The notes under the pieces were generated by a model. That model saw nothing but the letters and a program-made list of their open reading frames with translations, was not told the DNA's origin and ran no database searches. DNA of 64,000 nt from Picochlorum sp. 'celeri' (lineage: Eukaryota; Chlorophyta; Trebouxiophyceae), in NCBI GenBank assembly GCA_010909725.1, contig JAACMV010000030.1:248001-312000 (forward strand), given 5' to 3'. This document shows, one piece after another, positions 20,250-30,294 of the stretch (position 1 is the stretch's first letter; every line of letters starts with the position of its first letter). Both the position numbers and the translations under genes were made by a program.

Positions 20250-21551
20250 ATGGCCAGCATCGGAAGACATGCCACCTTCAATGGCATCTGCAGCGAGACA
20301 TTCCACAAGATACTATCTGAGAATGGGATCAAAACAAGGGGCACCATCAGTGGTGGATCTGAATCGTATACCAGAGACATATTTTGTCTTCCAGAAGAAG
20401 GATCACTGCCACTTTCTTATTACACAATCGTCTTTCCCGTGGCAGTTGACGTGAAAACTGTCAATTCAGCTTTCAGGATAGCCCTTGGAAAGGATATGGC
20501 GCATCATACCGTCTGTCCCGAGGCAGCCAATGGTAGCACAGAGGAGCACTCGTTTTTTGTGTATGTGTCTAGCAATCTCAAAGATTCGCTGGGCGAATCA
20601 TACATCAGAGATGAACAGACCAAAGAAAACCTTCTAGTGGTACATAATGCATCTCAGCCGGAAAATATTACCGGTGGCGCCATGACACTTTTCCAGCGAC
20701 TGTGTGCACTTGTCTTGCTGTATTCTTTCATCCTATTCAAAGCGGATGCTCGGGCACTGGGGTTTCGACTTACCTACTCTTGCCGGTTAGAAGATATAAA
20801 GAAAGCTCTTAAGAAGAACTGCAAGCGCACTGCAAATCAGATTGTAAGGAAAGCACAGAGATCTCTTCTGGAAAAAGCCTGTGCAACATACCAGTTAAAC
20901 TTGGAGCAGCCAAAAGATTCGGCAGATGTTGCCATACCAAGAGAGGATGCATTCTCATCCAGCAGCAAAAGTGCAAAGAGGCCACTAGATCTTGAGGATA
21001 ATGGCGTACAGCAGGATGATGATGTTTCTCCGCGTTCTCTGGTGCGACAAAAGATGGTACTAGGAGGAGATGGCAGTGGCGACACATCAGAGCAGAATGC
21101 CCTTGATGGGGGTGTCTTCGATGGGTCCCCTGACTCCGTCTTGCCGCAGCCAACGTGTCAAGGAACTCCTGTCGCAGAGTCTCTTCCAGGATTCAATGGT
21201 ATCCTACGAAGACGTCCTGATAATGGCGCACAGAAGGATGCTTTGCATCTGGTGCAGCCAGAAGGAAAAGGATCTGGCATTAACCTGTCATCAGTACAGG
21301 GCTACAACAATGCCATCTTCGATGGGCTCCCTGACTCCATCTTGCCGCAGCCAACGTGTCAAGAAACTCCTGTCGCAGAGTCTCTTCTAGGAGTACATGG
21401 CCTCTTGGACGATGACATCTTGCAGAATTCCACTCCAGGAACCCCTTTGCTTGTCAACAACAACCAGGATGGCTTTTTCATGGAGAGTTATGATCCATTT
21501 GCCGAGGCAAATCCCTTCATCTTCAACGACGATGAAAATCGTTCCCTATAA
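20250..21551 (+). CDS. Unknown protein with a duplicated C-terminal peptide module
   Basis: The ATG at 20250 has a strong context (ACCATGG) and opens a 433-residue frame. An N-terminal region of about 180 residues is mixed hydrophobic and polar, including a hydrophobic stretch near LCALVLLYSFILF. A Lys/Arg-rich segment follows, then an acidic, Ser/Pro-rich tail. In the tail a roughly 30-residue module with F-DG-PDS-LPQPTCQ-TPVAES is present twice (about 21115-21200 and 21317-21402), similar also at DNA level. No known domain is visible. It lies in the accessory stretch between the biotin genes. It could be lineage-specific or of mobile or viral origin; I cannot tell. Confidence 0.5.
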   Translation: MASIGRHATFNGICSETFHKILSENGIKTRGTISGGSESYTRDIFCLPEEGSLPLSYYTIVFPVAVDVKTVNSAFRIALGKDMAHHTVCPEAANGSTEEHSFFVYVSSNLKDSLGESYIRDEQTKENLLVVHNASQPENITGGAMTLFQRLCALVLLYSFILFKADARALGFRLTYSCRLEDIKKALKKNCKRTANQIVRKAQRSLLEKACATYQLNLEQPKDSADVAIPREDAFSSSSKSAKRPLDLEDNGVQQDDDVSPRSLVRQKMVLGGDGSGDTSEQNALDGGVFDGSPDSVLPQPTCQGTPVAESLPGFNGILRRRPDNGAQKDALHLVQPEGKGSGINLSSVQGYNNAIFDGLPDSILPQPTCQETPVAESLLGVHGLLDDDILQNSTPGTPLLVNNNQDGFFMESYDPFAEANPFIFNDDENRSL

Positions 21552-22304
21552 TCTCCATGATCGCATGTGCATGATTTCTGAGAAGATCAATATACTAGAA
21601 GTACAGTGAGTGAGTGAGTGAGTGGAAAGAGTACATGTGCGGTCATGGTGATGAGTAGTGAGGGGTGACGAGTATCATGAAGGGATGGCATACGTGTGAG
21701 AGCCTGTTCGAATCTGTAGATCGATGGTATGCTAATAATATATGGAGGTATATATATATATCTAGCAGCAGGGTTCTGGCCATGGCCATCAACATGGCCA
21801 TCTAGTAGGTATGAATTCATCAACACAATGAATTATTTCATGCACTGTTCGTACTTGATTCAATTTTTCGCTCTTTCTGTGCTTTTATTTATCTTTCTCT
21901 GTAATTCTCAAGGTAGAGCAGTGCATATGCTTATGCATATTGGGGCTCCTTTAGGTTTCCCTCTCTCCCTGGCTCGTGTAGGCCACATTGCCTCAGAGGA
22001 CGAGGGCCACAGAGACCAAAGGAAGCCCCATGGACATGATATTGTATATTGTTTCTTCAAATATATATCTTTATAACGATACATTTCAATGAAACACAGA
22101 ATACCGCTGCGCGATGTTTTGAACGGTTCCGACATTGGCACCAAGAAGAACATTCGGTCCAGGCACCTCTCCAGCCGTACGGCGACGGTGACACAATGAG
22201 AGCATTGGACCTTCATGCAACAACAGCGTTTGGGCGATAAAAATGGCTCAGCCCTATGTGGGCGAGATGAAAAAAATTTGCATCAAAATATATAATTTGA
22301 AATC
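21552..22304. other. Intergenic region with short microsatellite
   Basis: About 750 bp without a credible gene. A GTGA microsatellite of about five units sits near 21606-21624. The rest is AT-rich unique sequence in which I see no RNA gene. Confidence 0.4.
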
Positions 22305-22730
22305 ATGGATTCTGAACGGATTCAATGCCCGCACTGTGGTAAGTGGCTCAAGAGTCTTGGCACACAACACTACAAAGGTTGTGCTGCCATAACGAATGAG
22401 GAACTGCGAGATCGAATAGTCCAAGCCAGCAAACAAGCAACAATTATGAGGAAAAGAATGTACAATAGGGATCGGGATGCAAGAAGACTGTATGGGGGAA
22501 AAAAGCTCCGTGTGGGTCCACATGAGGACAATGATGATTCTCTGGTCTGCAAGACCCGCCTGAACAAGCTTGAGAGAGCACTGATTGAGGCTGTACCTCG
22601 TCTGCCGAGAAGAAACATGGTGGGTCATGGTTTCATGAAAGCTTCCTGGGACTCTACGCCTTGCCAAAGAGCACAATCCACAAAATATCACTCGGAGCAT
22701 GCTCGAATCCAAAATACACGCACTTGGTGA
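22305..22730 (+). CDS. Small basic protein with a C2HC-like zinc motif, unknown
   Basis: A 141-residue ORF starting with MDSERIQ. Close to the N-terminus is CPHCGKWLKSLGTQHYKGC, which places two Cys, a His and a Cys in the spacing of a C2HC zinc knuckle. The rest is rich in Arg, Lys and short coiled-coil-like segments, as in a nucleic-acid-binding protein. No family is recognised. It lies 112 bp before the large ankyrin gene on the same strand. The ORF may continue through an intron into the ankyrin gene, but no clear splice pair was found. Confidence 0.4.
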   Translation: MDSERIQCPHCGKWLKSLGTQHYKGCAAITNEELRDRIVQASKQATIMRKRMYNRDRDARRLYGGKKLRVGPHEDNDDSLVCKTRLNKLERALIEAVPRLPRRNMVGHGFMKASWDSTPCQRAQSTKYHSEHARIQNTRTW

Positions 22731-22842
22731 TAATACGATGGGATCCTTTGCTTTGTGGCACAATATGTAGAAAAGTAATCTGTAATTCATTTACTAATAT
22801 TATTCATCATGAACACCATATATATAGCATAGCAACAAAAAA

Positions 22843-25023
22843 ATGGGGGGTTCCGACAACGACCACTGCACATGCATCCATCTCATCTTTGGCCCTGGTC
22901 CTATTCAATCAACAATCTTGGGCCATCTTAGCAACGTATTTTGTTTAAAAGAAGTTCAGGCCTGTATCAGTCTGCATGCGCTGGGGTTTTTGAGTACCGA
23001 GGACTTGAGGGACCACTTGACGAAACATTCAAAGAAGCCTCCTTTGATATTGCCTCCTTCTAACGGCGATGATTTTCCACTTTTTAAGACTGCTGGGCGC
23101 ATGCTAGGTGTGGAAGAGCGAACAGATACAGAAGTATCACCGCTGTTGAAGGGGGCGGGCCGTTCGATGACGCATGAGGGTTTCAGGCAGCATTATAGCT
23201 ACATGGAATACGTTCCTTTGGAGGTATACCGCGTGGTTCGGGCCGGATTGAGTGCCACGCGACAAATGAGGATGCTCTTTGAGGATGAGAGGGATGGTGT
23301 TGATATCAGCGACAAGTACTGGAGATTAAGAAGAAATCATTGGGTCAATCTTTTTGATGGAGCTTGCGAAGCAGGGTTTGATGTGGAGGACATCCAAAGG
23401 ATCATTGCCCTTTTATTTCGCGGGGGTAGGACTTCTCTTAGAGAGTTGCGTTCAGGGCTATGTGGCGCATCAAGATATGGGCACATGCATGTCGTCAGAT
23501 ATTTGTGCAAGACAGTGAGCAGTGTGGCTGCATTCAGGGTTGCATGTGAGAATGGGCATATTGACATTGCCAAGTACCTCTATGAAAGAATAAACAGTAC
23601 TCTTGTGGATGTGAATGAAAGGGATGACGAGGGCAGGACAGCATTCATGCTTGCTTGCAGTAATGGTCATCTAGACATTGTCAAATATTTATATGAGACA
23701 GCAGGCAATGTGGATGTGCATGAGCGAGCTTCTGACGGTGGCCAGACAGCATTCATGCTTGCGTGCAAACATGGTCACATGGACATTGTCAAATATTTAT
23801 ATGAGACAATAAGCCACGTTGATGCCAATGCCAGGGATTATAACAATAACACAGCATTCATGCTTGCATGCAAACATGGTCACATGGACATTGTGAAATA
23901 TCTCCATGAGGCACTAGGCAGCGTGGATGTATTACGCGTCATGGATTATAACAATTGCACAGGATTTACGATGGCATGTCAATTTGGCAGGATGGATGTC
24001 GTCAAGTATCTATATGAAACAATAGGCGACATTGACGTCGACGTGGATGCCAGAGAGACCTTCTATGGGCATACTGCATTCATGAGTGCTTGCAAAAGTG
24101 GCGATATTGACACTGTCAAGTACCTATATGAGACAATAGACAATACTCGTGTAGATATCAATGCCAGGGATTACCGAGGCCTAACAGCATTCATGCTTGC
24201 ATGTGAAAACGGCCACAAAGACATTGTCAAATACATGTACGAGACAATCGGCAATGTTGATGCCAATGCCAGGGATAACGAGGGCAAGACAGCATTCATG
24301 CTTGCATGTGGTTGTATAATCACCAAGTATGATGCCGTCAGTGCCCATATTAGTACTGTTAGGTATCTCTATGACACAATAGGCAATGTGGACGTCAATG
24401 ACAGGGATCACAAAGGTCGTACAGCATTCACGCTCGCGTGCAAAAATAATCAGGAAGACATGGTCCAGTACTTGTATGAGACAATCGGCAATGTGGATGT
24501 ACATGTAAGGGATGACGAGGGCAAGACAGCATTCATGCTTGCATGTGGGTGTGAACTTGCCGGGTTTATTGGCACAGGTGCTGTGAGATACCTGTATGAG
24601 ACACTAGGCGACATGGATAAGAATGATAGGGATCACAAAGAGCGGACTGCATTTATGCTTGCTTGTCAAAGTGGTAACATGTACGTTGTCGAGTACTTGT
24701 ATAGCAGAATGGGCGACAACATTGATATGAATGACAGGGATTGTGACGGGCGAACAGCCTTCATGCTTGCTTGTCAAACGTTTCAGGTGTTCATTGTCAA
24801 GTATTTGTATGAGACAATCGGCAATGTGGATGTGAATGCAAAGGATAACGAGGGCAGGACAGCCTTGATGCTTGCATCGTGGAATGGCCACCTCCAAGTC
24901 GTCAAGTACTTGGTACAGACTGTACAGGTGGATGTGCAGGACGAGGACGCTGATGGATGGACAGCGATAGACTATGCAGAGGACCGGGAACATGACGAGA
25001 TTGTCGCTTATTTCATGTCCTAA
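22843..25023 (+). CDS. Large ankyrin-repeat protein
   Basis: A 726-residue protein without introns. The N-terminal 200 residues are unique and contain no domain I know. From about residue 205 to the end there are around fifteen ankyrin-type repeats of the pattern GxTAFMLACxxGHxDIVKYLYETIGNVDVNARD, with very high mutual similarity at both protein and DNA level. That indicates recent expansion by unequal exchange. Two repeats carry short insertions (about residues 485 and 565). Ankyrin arrays bind proteins; the partner is unknown. Arrays of this uniform type are common in large DNA viruses and in protist genomes, so origin by transfer is possible but not shown. The final repeat differs and acts as a cap. 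Confidence 0.8.
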   Translation: MGGSDNDHCTCIHLIFGPGPIQSTILGHLSNVFCLKEVQACISLHALGFLSTEDLRDHLTKHSKKPPLILPPSNGDDFPLFKTAGRMLGVEERTDTEVSPLLKGAGRSMTHEGFRQHYSYMEYVPLEVYRVVRAGLSATRQMRMLFEDERDGVDISDKYWRLRRNHWVNLFDGACEAGFDVEDIQRIIALLFRGGRTSLRELRSGLCGASRYGHMHVVRYLCKTVSSVAAFRVACENGHIDIAKYLYERINSTLVDVNERDDEGRTAFMLACSNGHLDIVKYLYETAGNVDVHERASDGGQTAFMLACKHGHMDIVKYLYETISHVDANARDYNNNTAFMLACKHGHMDIVKYLHEALGSVDVLRVMDYNNCTGFTMACQFGRMDVVKYLYETIGDIDVDVDARETFYGHTAFMSACKSGDIDTVKYLYETIDNTRVDINARDYRGLTAFMLACENGHKDIVKYMYETIGNVDANARDNEGKTAFMLACGCIITKYDAVSAHISTVRYLYDTIGNVDVNDRDHKGRTAFTLACKNNQEDMVQYLYETIGNVDVHVRDDEGKTAFMLACGCELAGFIGTGAVRYLYETLGDMDKNDRDHKERTAFMLACQSGNMYVVEYLYSRMGDNIDMNDRDCDGRTAFMLACQTFQVFIVKYLYETIGNVDVNAKDNEGRTALMLASWNGHLQVVKYLVQTVQVDVQDEDADGWTAIDYAEDREHDEIVAYFMS

Positions 25024-25071
25024 TATGTTGCTCTATGAAACAATGACACAATGCAAAAAAGTATCCATGTA

Positions 25072-25827
25072 TTAACAAAAAGGACGAGGAGGAGTATTCT
25101 TACGAGCCTGTACCAGGCACTCGATCCGAGGCTCAAAATGGTGCAGCACCCTCCTGTACACATCCCGCTTGAAATCCACCACCTTTTCCGGCAGCTCATG
25201 CAATGGCATCCACCGCCACTCACTAAACTCTGGAGACCCATGACACGTCAAATCAATCTCATCATCATCCCCTTCAAATTCCATCAACAACCACTTTTGC
25301 GTCTGCCCTCGATATCGAAGATATCCATCACCAACATGGCTCTTCACCTTTGTAGGATATTCATAGTCCAACCAACCATCAATAGACCCAACCACTCGCA
25401 CTCGAGTCATCCCAGTCTCTTCCTTCAACTCTCTCTTTGCAGCCACCAGAGGATTCTCCATCGGATCAATACCTCCCTGCGGCATTTGCCACGTCTGAGC
25501 AGAATCATCCATCCGACGAGCAGCAAACACCAACCCTTGCTGATTCACCACGCACAAACCCACCCCCCGACGAAACTCATTCATATTATGAACAATGATG
25601 TTATTATTAGCATTGCTTGCTACCGTGCTGCTACTTTGTTGTCGCTGCGTCGATGATGAAGAACATGAGATTATTGTATTATTGTTATGAGTATCATGTT
25701 TTTGAATCGTCCCAACACTGTTGCTTTTGCTTCTTCTTCTTATTGTGTTCGTATGGGTAACCCTAAGTTCATATATAGTATTTACTATTCGTGGTCTTTG
25801 CCACGTCGATGCCATATTCATCATCAA
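25072..25827 (-). CDS. Nudix hydrolase, RppH/NUDX26-27-like, probably organellar
   Basis: A 251-residue protein from the ATG at 25827. The first 85 residues are rich in Ser, Thr, Asn and Arg, as in an organelle-targeting leader with low-complexity runs. The Nudix domain begins at RRGVGLCVV and contains the catalytic Nudix box GGIDPMENPLVAAKRELKEETGM with the required Glu residues, followed by WLDYEYP and QKWLLMEF. This layout matches bacterial RppH and plant diadenosine-polyphosphate/ppGpp hydrolases of plastids and mitochondria. It likely hydrolyses dinucleoside polyphosphates or removes pyrophosphate from 5' RNA ends. Substrate is inferred from family only. Its start lies 171 bp from the stop of the next gene upstream on the same strand. 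Confidence 0.88.
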   Translation of the reverse strand: MMMNMASTWQRPRIVNTIYELRVTHTNTIRRRSKSNSVGTIQKHDTHNNNTIISCSSSSTQRQQSSSTVASNANNNIIVHNMNEFRRGVGLCVVNQQGLVFAARRMDDSAQTWQMPQGGIDPMENPLVAAKRELKEETGMTRVRVVGSIDGWLDYEYPTKVKSHVGDGYLRYRGQTQKWLLMEFEGDDDEIDLTCHGSPEFSEWRWMPLHELPEKVVDFKRDVYRRVLHHFEPRIECLVQARKNTPPRPFC

Positions 25828-25998
25828 GAGGCCGAGCTTGACGAATTTTGTTGTTTTGATCCAATCCGATCAACCCTTGTTGTTGTTGTTGTTGAAAAAG
25901 AACAACAAGACAAAACTATTCGAAAAGAACAACAATACTATTAAATATATGAGGAGTAATAATAAAATAATAATAATACCAGGGCGTGACTGACTCAA

Positions 25999-26895
25999 TC
26001 AAGGTTGCGTCAACATGCTGCGATACTCGGGATGCTCTGTTCCCATGACCCAATCCCAATGCGTCATGTACAAACTAAAATGAACATGAGGAAACCTATG
26101 ATGCATATCATGATGCCTCACTGTATTCAACAACGGCGACGATTCCTTCGTATTATTATTCTTCGTCTTAGCATGACTAGTAGTATTCCTCACCATGGTA
26201 TTGAAGGTGTGAGAGAGAATCAGATGGAGCACCCCTTCCGCACTGGGAATATAGGGCGCAATCTCATACCCAGCATGCCCACCATTATGTATCACCGTCA
26301 TATACATATGATACACTCTATGAACCCCTATATGCATAGGAAACAAGAAACAGACAAAGATTTCGTTGGCAAAGACAATCATCGCCTCTATACTATGAAA
26401 ACTATACCCTGTAAATGCTGTGGGTACTGTTGACTGGTGATGTATGTAATGCACTCGCCTGTACAACAGTTTCGTATGCAATAAACGATGCGTCCAATAA
26501 AACCATGCGTCATGAAGGTAGTCTAAAGCGATGGCTGTGCACAGGGCAGAGCCCAGATGGACTGGTCTATTGCTGTAGAGAAGACTGTATCCACTCGTGT
26601 GAAGCTTTTCCACAAACGTCCATATCAATGCTTTCACCACCAATGGGCCTATGCTATTCAATGCTTCTCGTGTTACTTGACCTATTGCATGTTTTCTTTT
26701 TTTTGTACCGCCATTATGTGCGTAGTGAATGGGTGATACTGAGCAGAATCGAGGAACAATGACATGCAGGAAGAGAGCTGCCAGGTAGTAGACGAGCGAT
26801 GCCTGTGCAAATGCCTGTATAAATCCACCTCCATATATGTAAGAACCCTTCATTATGATGTAAGTTTGATATTTTTTTGGTTTCTTCATCATCAT
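25999..26895 (-). CDS. Fatty acid hydroxylase / sterol desaturase superfamily protein
   Basis: The first ATG in frame is at 26895; a second at 26853 is equally possible. The protein is about 298 residues. It has several hydrophobic segments and the three His clusters of the di-iron membrane hydroxylases: HRLLH (in YWTHRLLH), HYIHH and HHDMHH, plus an intermediate HNGGH. The fold sits in the ER membrane and adds hydroxyl groups or double bonds to sterols or acyl chains. The sequence does not tell which substrate. Spacing of the boxes (about 14 residues between first and second, about 85 to the third) is typical. Confidence 0.85.
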   Translation of the reverse strand: MMMKKPKKYQTYIIMKGSYIYGGGFIQAFAQASLVYYLAALFLHVIVPRFCSVSPIHYAHNGGTKKRKHAIGQVTREALNSIGPLVVKALIWTFVEKLHTSGYSLLYSNRPVHLGSALCTAIALDYLHDAWFYWTHRLLHTKLLYRRVHYIHHQSTVPTAFTGYSFHSIEAMIVFANEIFVCFLFPMHIGVHRVYHMYMTVIHNGGHAGYEIAPYIPSAEGVLHLILSHTFNTMVRNTTSHAKTKNNNTKESSPLLNTVRHHDMHHRFPHVHFSLYMTHWDWVMGTEHPEYRSMLTQP

Positions 26896-27091
26896 GCACA
26901 CACAAGTATGGGGCACGTGGCACAAGTATGATGGATGGATGTATCGATATATCGGTCAACTATACTGTTTGACCGGTGGATACTCCTCATTGGTTGGTCA
27001 GGGTATGTATCGATCATGATGATGATGATGGACACTCATTGAATTATTTCTTTCTGTTTTGGAAAAAAAACAATTAAAAAATATCAGAATA

Positions 27092-28375
27092 ATGCAAGCA
27101 TTGGTGAGGAAGACGGTGGGGCAGAGGGTGCTCGCAGCGACATGGGTACATGCAGGCATGGACTGTCGACTGCTGTCTTCAGGCAATGCTGTGATGAAGG
27201 CGGCAGAGGTATCAATGGTGGAAGATACTGTGTATCAGTCAGAGGAGCCGCGATGGTTGCGGGAATTGGGCACTGTTCGCAATGATTGGACGTGAGTCTA
27301 TTTTTTTTAGAGTACTGCAGTATTTTTTATTTTCAATATGCCACGATTACACACATCTATCTAACTTTTTACATATTCATGTAGTCGAGAGGAGGTGAAG
27401 GAGGTGTATGAGAGCGGGTTTTTGGACTTGGTGCACCACGCGTCGTCAGTCCACCGTCAACACAATGACCCATCCATGGTACAGCGTTGCACATTGTTGA
27501 GTATCAAGACGGGAGGGTGTCCAGAGAATTGTAATTATTGTAGTCAGTCGAGTCATTGGAGTAAAGAGACTGGCACCAAGGCGGAAAAGTTGATGGATTT
27601 GGAAGATGTGTATCAGGCTGCGGTGCGGGCCAAGGAGGCTGGGAGTACACGGTTCTGTATGGGGGCGGCGTGGAGGGGTCCGTCTCAGGTGGGGAAGAGG
27701 CAGTGGGAGCGGGTGTTGGATGCTGTGAAGCGTATTCGTGCGTTGGATATGGAAGTGTGTACGACTCTTGGCATGTTGACACCAGAGCAGGCAAAAGAGT
27801 TGAGGGAGGCTGGTTTGACTGCGTATAACCACAATTTGGATACGTCTCCAGAGTACTATGAAAAGGTGACGACGACGAGAAAATATCAGGATAGATTGGA
27901 TACGATTGAGAGTGTTAGACAGGCTGGTATTTCCGTGTGTGCTGGAGGCATTATTGGGTTGGGGGAGAGCCACATGGACAGAGTGGGGTTGTTCCATCAG
28001 CTGGCCACGTTGCCTGCGCATCCCGAGTCTGTTCCCATTAATGCCTTGGTTGCGGTCAAGGGTACGCCGTTCCAAGATCACGAGGCGCCGTCTGGATTGG
28101 ATATTGCGAGGTGTGTGGCGACAGCAAGGATTTTAATGCCAAGGACAGTGGTGCGATTGTCTGCCGGAAGAATGAATTTTTCATATTCGGATCAAGCCTT
28201 GTGCTTCTTGGCGGGAGCGAATTCTATCTTTGATGGAGATAAATTGCTGACGACGCCGAATAATGATAGGAATGAGGATTTGGAAATGTTTTCTCTTCTG
28301 GGATTGAAGAGCAGGCCTGCCTTTGTGCCATATGCATCTGGACAAGAGAGCAGCAATGGCGCAACGTCTTCATAG
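27092..28375 (+). CDS. BIO2/bioB: Biotin synthase (radical SAM), mitochondrial
   Basis: Exon 1 (27092-27291) and exon 2 (27385-28375), separated by a 93-bp GT-AG intron, give 396 residues. The N-terminus (MQALVRKTVGQRVLAATW) is a good mitochondrial presequence, consistent with BIO2 in plants. The radical-SAM cluster is CPENCNYC, followed by YCSQSS(H)W; later motifs include YNHNLDTSPEYY, GGIIGLGES and LSAGRMNFS. The enzyme inserts sulfur into dethiobiotin, the last step to biotin, using [4Fe-4S] and [2Fe-2S] clusters. It completes a set with KAPA synthase and BIO3-BIO1 found 9-13 kb to the left. Confidence 0.96.
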
Positions 28376-28457
28376 TCTTTTTTTCTCGTTGTTGGAATAA
28401 TACGTAGATATATTATATTGTTACCACCATCACACCATATAATGCAATGCATCATCA

Positions 28458-29304
28458 TCATGCCAAGACTTGTCTGGTGAATCGATATGCATCAGACCAG
28501 CAGGATTGGCAGAGATCAATTGGCAGTTTCTCTTGCTTGTTGCGAAGTGTCTTATCAGCCCCCTGTTCGGTCAAGAACTTGACAATCTCCACATGCCCTC
28601 TCATAGCTGCCCAGTGCAATGCAGAATTATCTCCCATATCCAGGGCATTCACATTGGCACCCTGCTCCACCAAGAATTTCACCGTCTGCATATGCCCATT
28701 GTGGGCGGCTCGAATAAGAGGAGATTCCCCCATCTGCACACATGTGGATGTATGTTTTTGTCTTTGGTGTATCATACGCAGCAAAGAATACTATATAGAT
28801 GGCTACATACCACATTTCTCTGTTCAATATCTGCACCTTCATCCAATAACAACTTGCAGCATGCCGTGTGACCTGCATCATCATCATGATATCATCATCA
28901 TCGCACAGCTATAAGACGATAAAAAAAAAGCAACGCACCGTTTCCTGCTGCCAACAACAATGGAGGATCTCCACAATGATCAGCCTCGTTCAAAGGAGCA
29001 CCCTGTATGTATGTATATATACATGGCATCTTATTCTATAGAACAAAGCAAAGTGTCAAAACGCATACACTAGTAGTAGCCAACGCACCTCCATAATATG
29101 CTCCTTTACCCAGTCATAGTATCCATCCACACAGTCTCTCCAGATGTTGGACTTTTCTGGGACAAACTTTCCATTCTACAGGAAAAAAGAGAAGAAAACT
29201 CAGTCGCCAAGAACACAACAACCCCACACACAGCAACGTTGGCCACTCAATGAAGAACTATTTTCATTGAGCAAAAAATAACATACAATGAGATCGAATG
29301 GCAT
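28458..29304 (-). CDS. Small ankyrin-repeat protein, five exons
   Basis: Five short exons join in frame: 29304-29287, 29175-29089, 29002-28939, 28872-28811 and 28733-28458, each bounded by GT-AG. The product is 168 residues. It begins MPFDLI, has a Trp/Asp/Tyr-rich linker (WRDCVDGYYDWVKEH), then three to four ankyrin repeats such as GHTACCKLLLDEGADIEQ, GESPLIRAAHNGHMQTVKFLVEQGANVNA and NSALHWAAMRGHVEIVKFLTEQGADKTL. Exon borders fall near repeat borders. This is the most intron-rich gene of the window. The partner is unknown; such small ankyrin proteins are usually protein-binding adaptors. Confidence 0.85.
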
Positions 29305-29724
29305 GGTATTCGGAGATTATACTACTACCACAATGAAGAAGAAGAAGAAAGAAACGACGAACAAAAATTCGACGTCTCGGTCAACCACGACAGAACGCGT
29401 CTAAAATACACACAGAGTACTCTGGCGTATTAATAAGTATTAAAAAAAACGATGTAATTAATTAATGATTAATATCGTTGAGGAGAAGATTACTCGTATC
29501 ATATCACGAGCGCTCGTGGTCATTGTTCTTGGTCAACGACGTCTGATGATGGTCAAAGGGCTTCTTCGACCGATTGTCTCCCATCCAACCCTGCATTGGA
29601 TGGGTGCATCAGTCCATCACAAGAAGAAGAGCAACAATGAGAACATTGCTACCACCGTCTTCCTAGGACGAACAAATTTCTTCCCGGCTATAAAAAAATA
29701 CCTACAAGAAGAATTTTTCTCACG
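29305..29724. promoter_or_regulatory. Divergent promoter region with TATA box
   Basis: This 420-bp spacer lies between the small ankyrin gene (minus) and the secreted protein gene (plus). A strong TATA box, TATAAAAAAATA, is at 29689-29700, only 25 bp before the first ATG of the secreted protein, so that mRNA should have a very short leader. Confidence 0.5.
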
Positions 29725-30192
29725 ATGATGAAAGGATCGCAGTCGTTACTATTGCTTCTTCTTGTGGCATCTTGTTTGTTCTTGTCGACGAGGGCAGACG
29801 GGTGCCCCGTTGGATCCGAGGTGTTCGAGGCAGCAAACCTCAAGGGTCTGGTTGGTGCCTGCGGGGATGTTAGCAGCGACCAGGGGTGCGACGCATGTGC
29901 GTATGCCTTGTCCTCCCCACTTCAAGTACTCTTGGATTATGTGACTGTGGATGAGGGGACAACGCCGACCGAGTTGCTGGCAGAGATTGAGGAGATTCGT
30001 GAGGACTGCTATGATCTCTTGTCACCAATCATCATTAGGGATGTGGGCATCTTCAACGTAGGTACCTTGCTGAATCTTCGTCGTTTTGAGACATCTTGTT
30101 CTGTCGATCCAAAGACGTACACAAAAACGTATGGATCTACTCTGGACTATTTGGAGTCAAAGGGTGTTGATGTGACCAACCTGAGGGTGTAG
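29725..30192 (+). CDS. Small secreted cysteine-containing protein
   Basis: A 155-residue protein. Residues 1-24 form a clear signal peptide (MMKGSQ then a Leu/Ser-rich core ending in STRADG). The mature part has six Cys in the arrangement C...C...CDAC...C...C, with acidic helices between. This pattern is loosely like the SPARK domain of plant receptor proteins, but the similarity is weak and the call is tentative. No membrane anchor or GPI signal is seen. The protein is probably exported or held in the secretory system. The promoter has a TATA box immediately upstream, which suggests strong or regulated expression. Confidence 0.7.
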   Translation: MMKGSQSLLLLLLVASCLFLSTRADGCPVGSEVFEAANLKGLVGACGDVSSDQGCDACAYALSSPLQVLLDYVTVDEGTTPTELLAEIEEIREDCYDLLSPIIIRDVGIFNVGTLLNLRRFETSCSVDPKTYTKTYGSTLDYLESKGVDVTNLRV

Positions 30193-30294
30193 TAGTAACA
30201 TCACGACTTGAAGTACACAGCATTATTATTGTTGGCATAAAACTTGATATTATATAATATATATAGTGTGTGTGTAAGTTGTCAGTCATGTATG

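Noticed and set aside
21698..21716. GTTCGAATC, a tRNA B-box-like motif
   Set aside because: No T stem, acceptor or A box pairs around it in direct or permuted order.
29465..29728. 87-residue ORF upstream of the secreted protein
   Set aside because: It overlaps the TATA box and start of the real gene and has no coding character.
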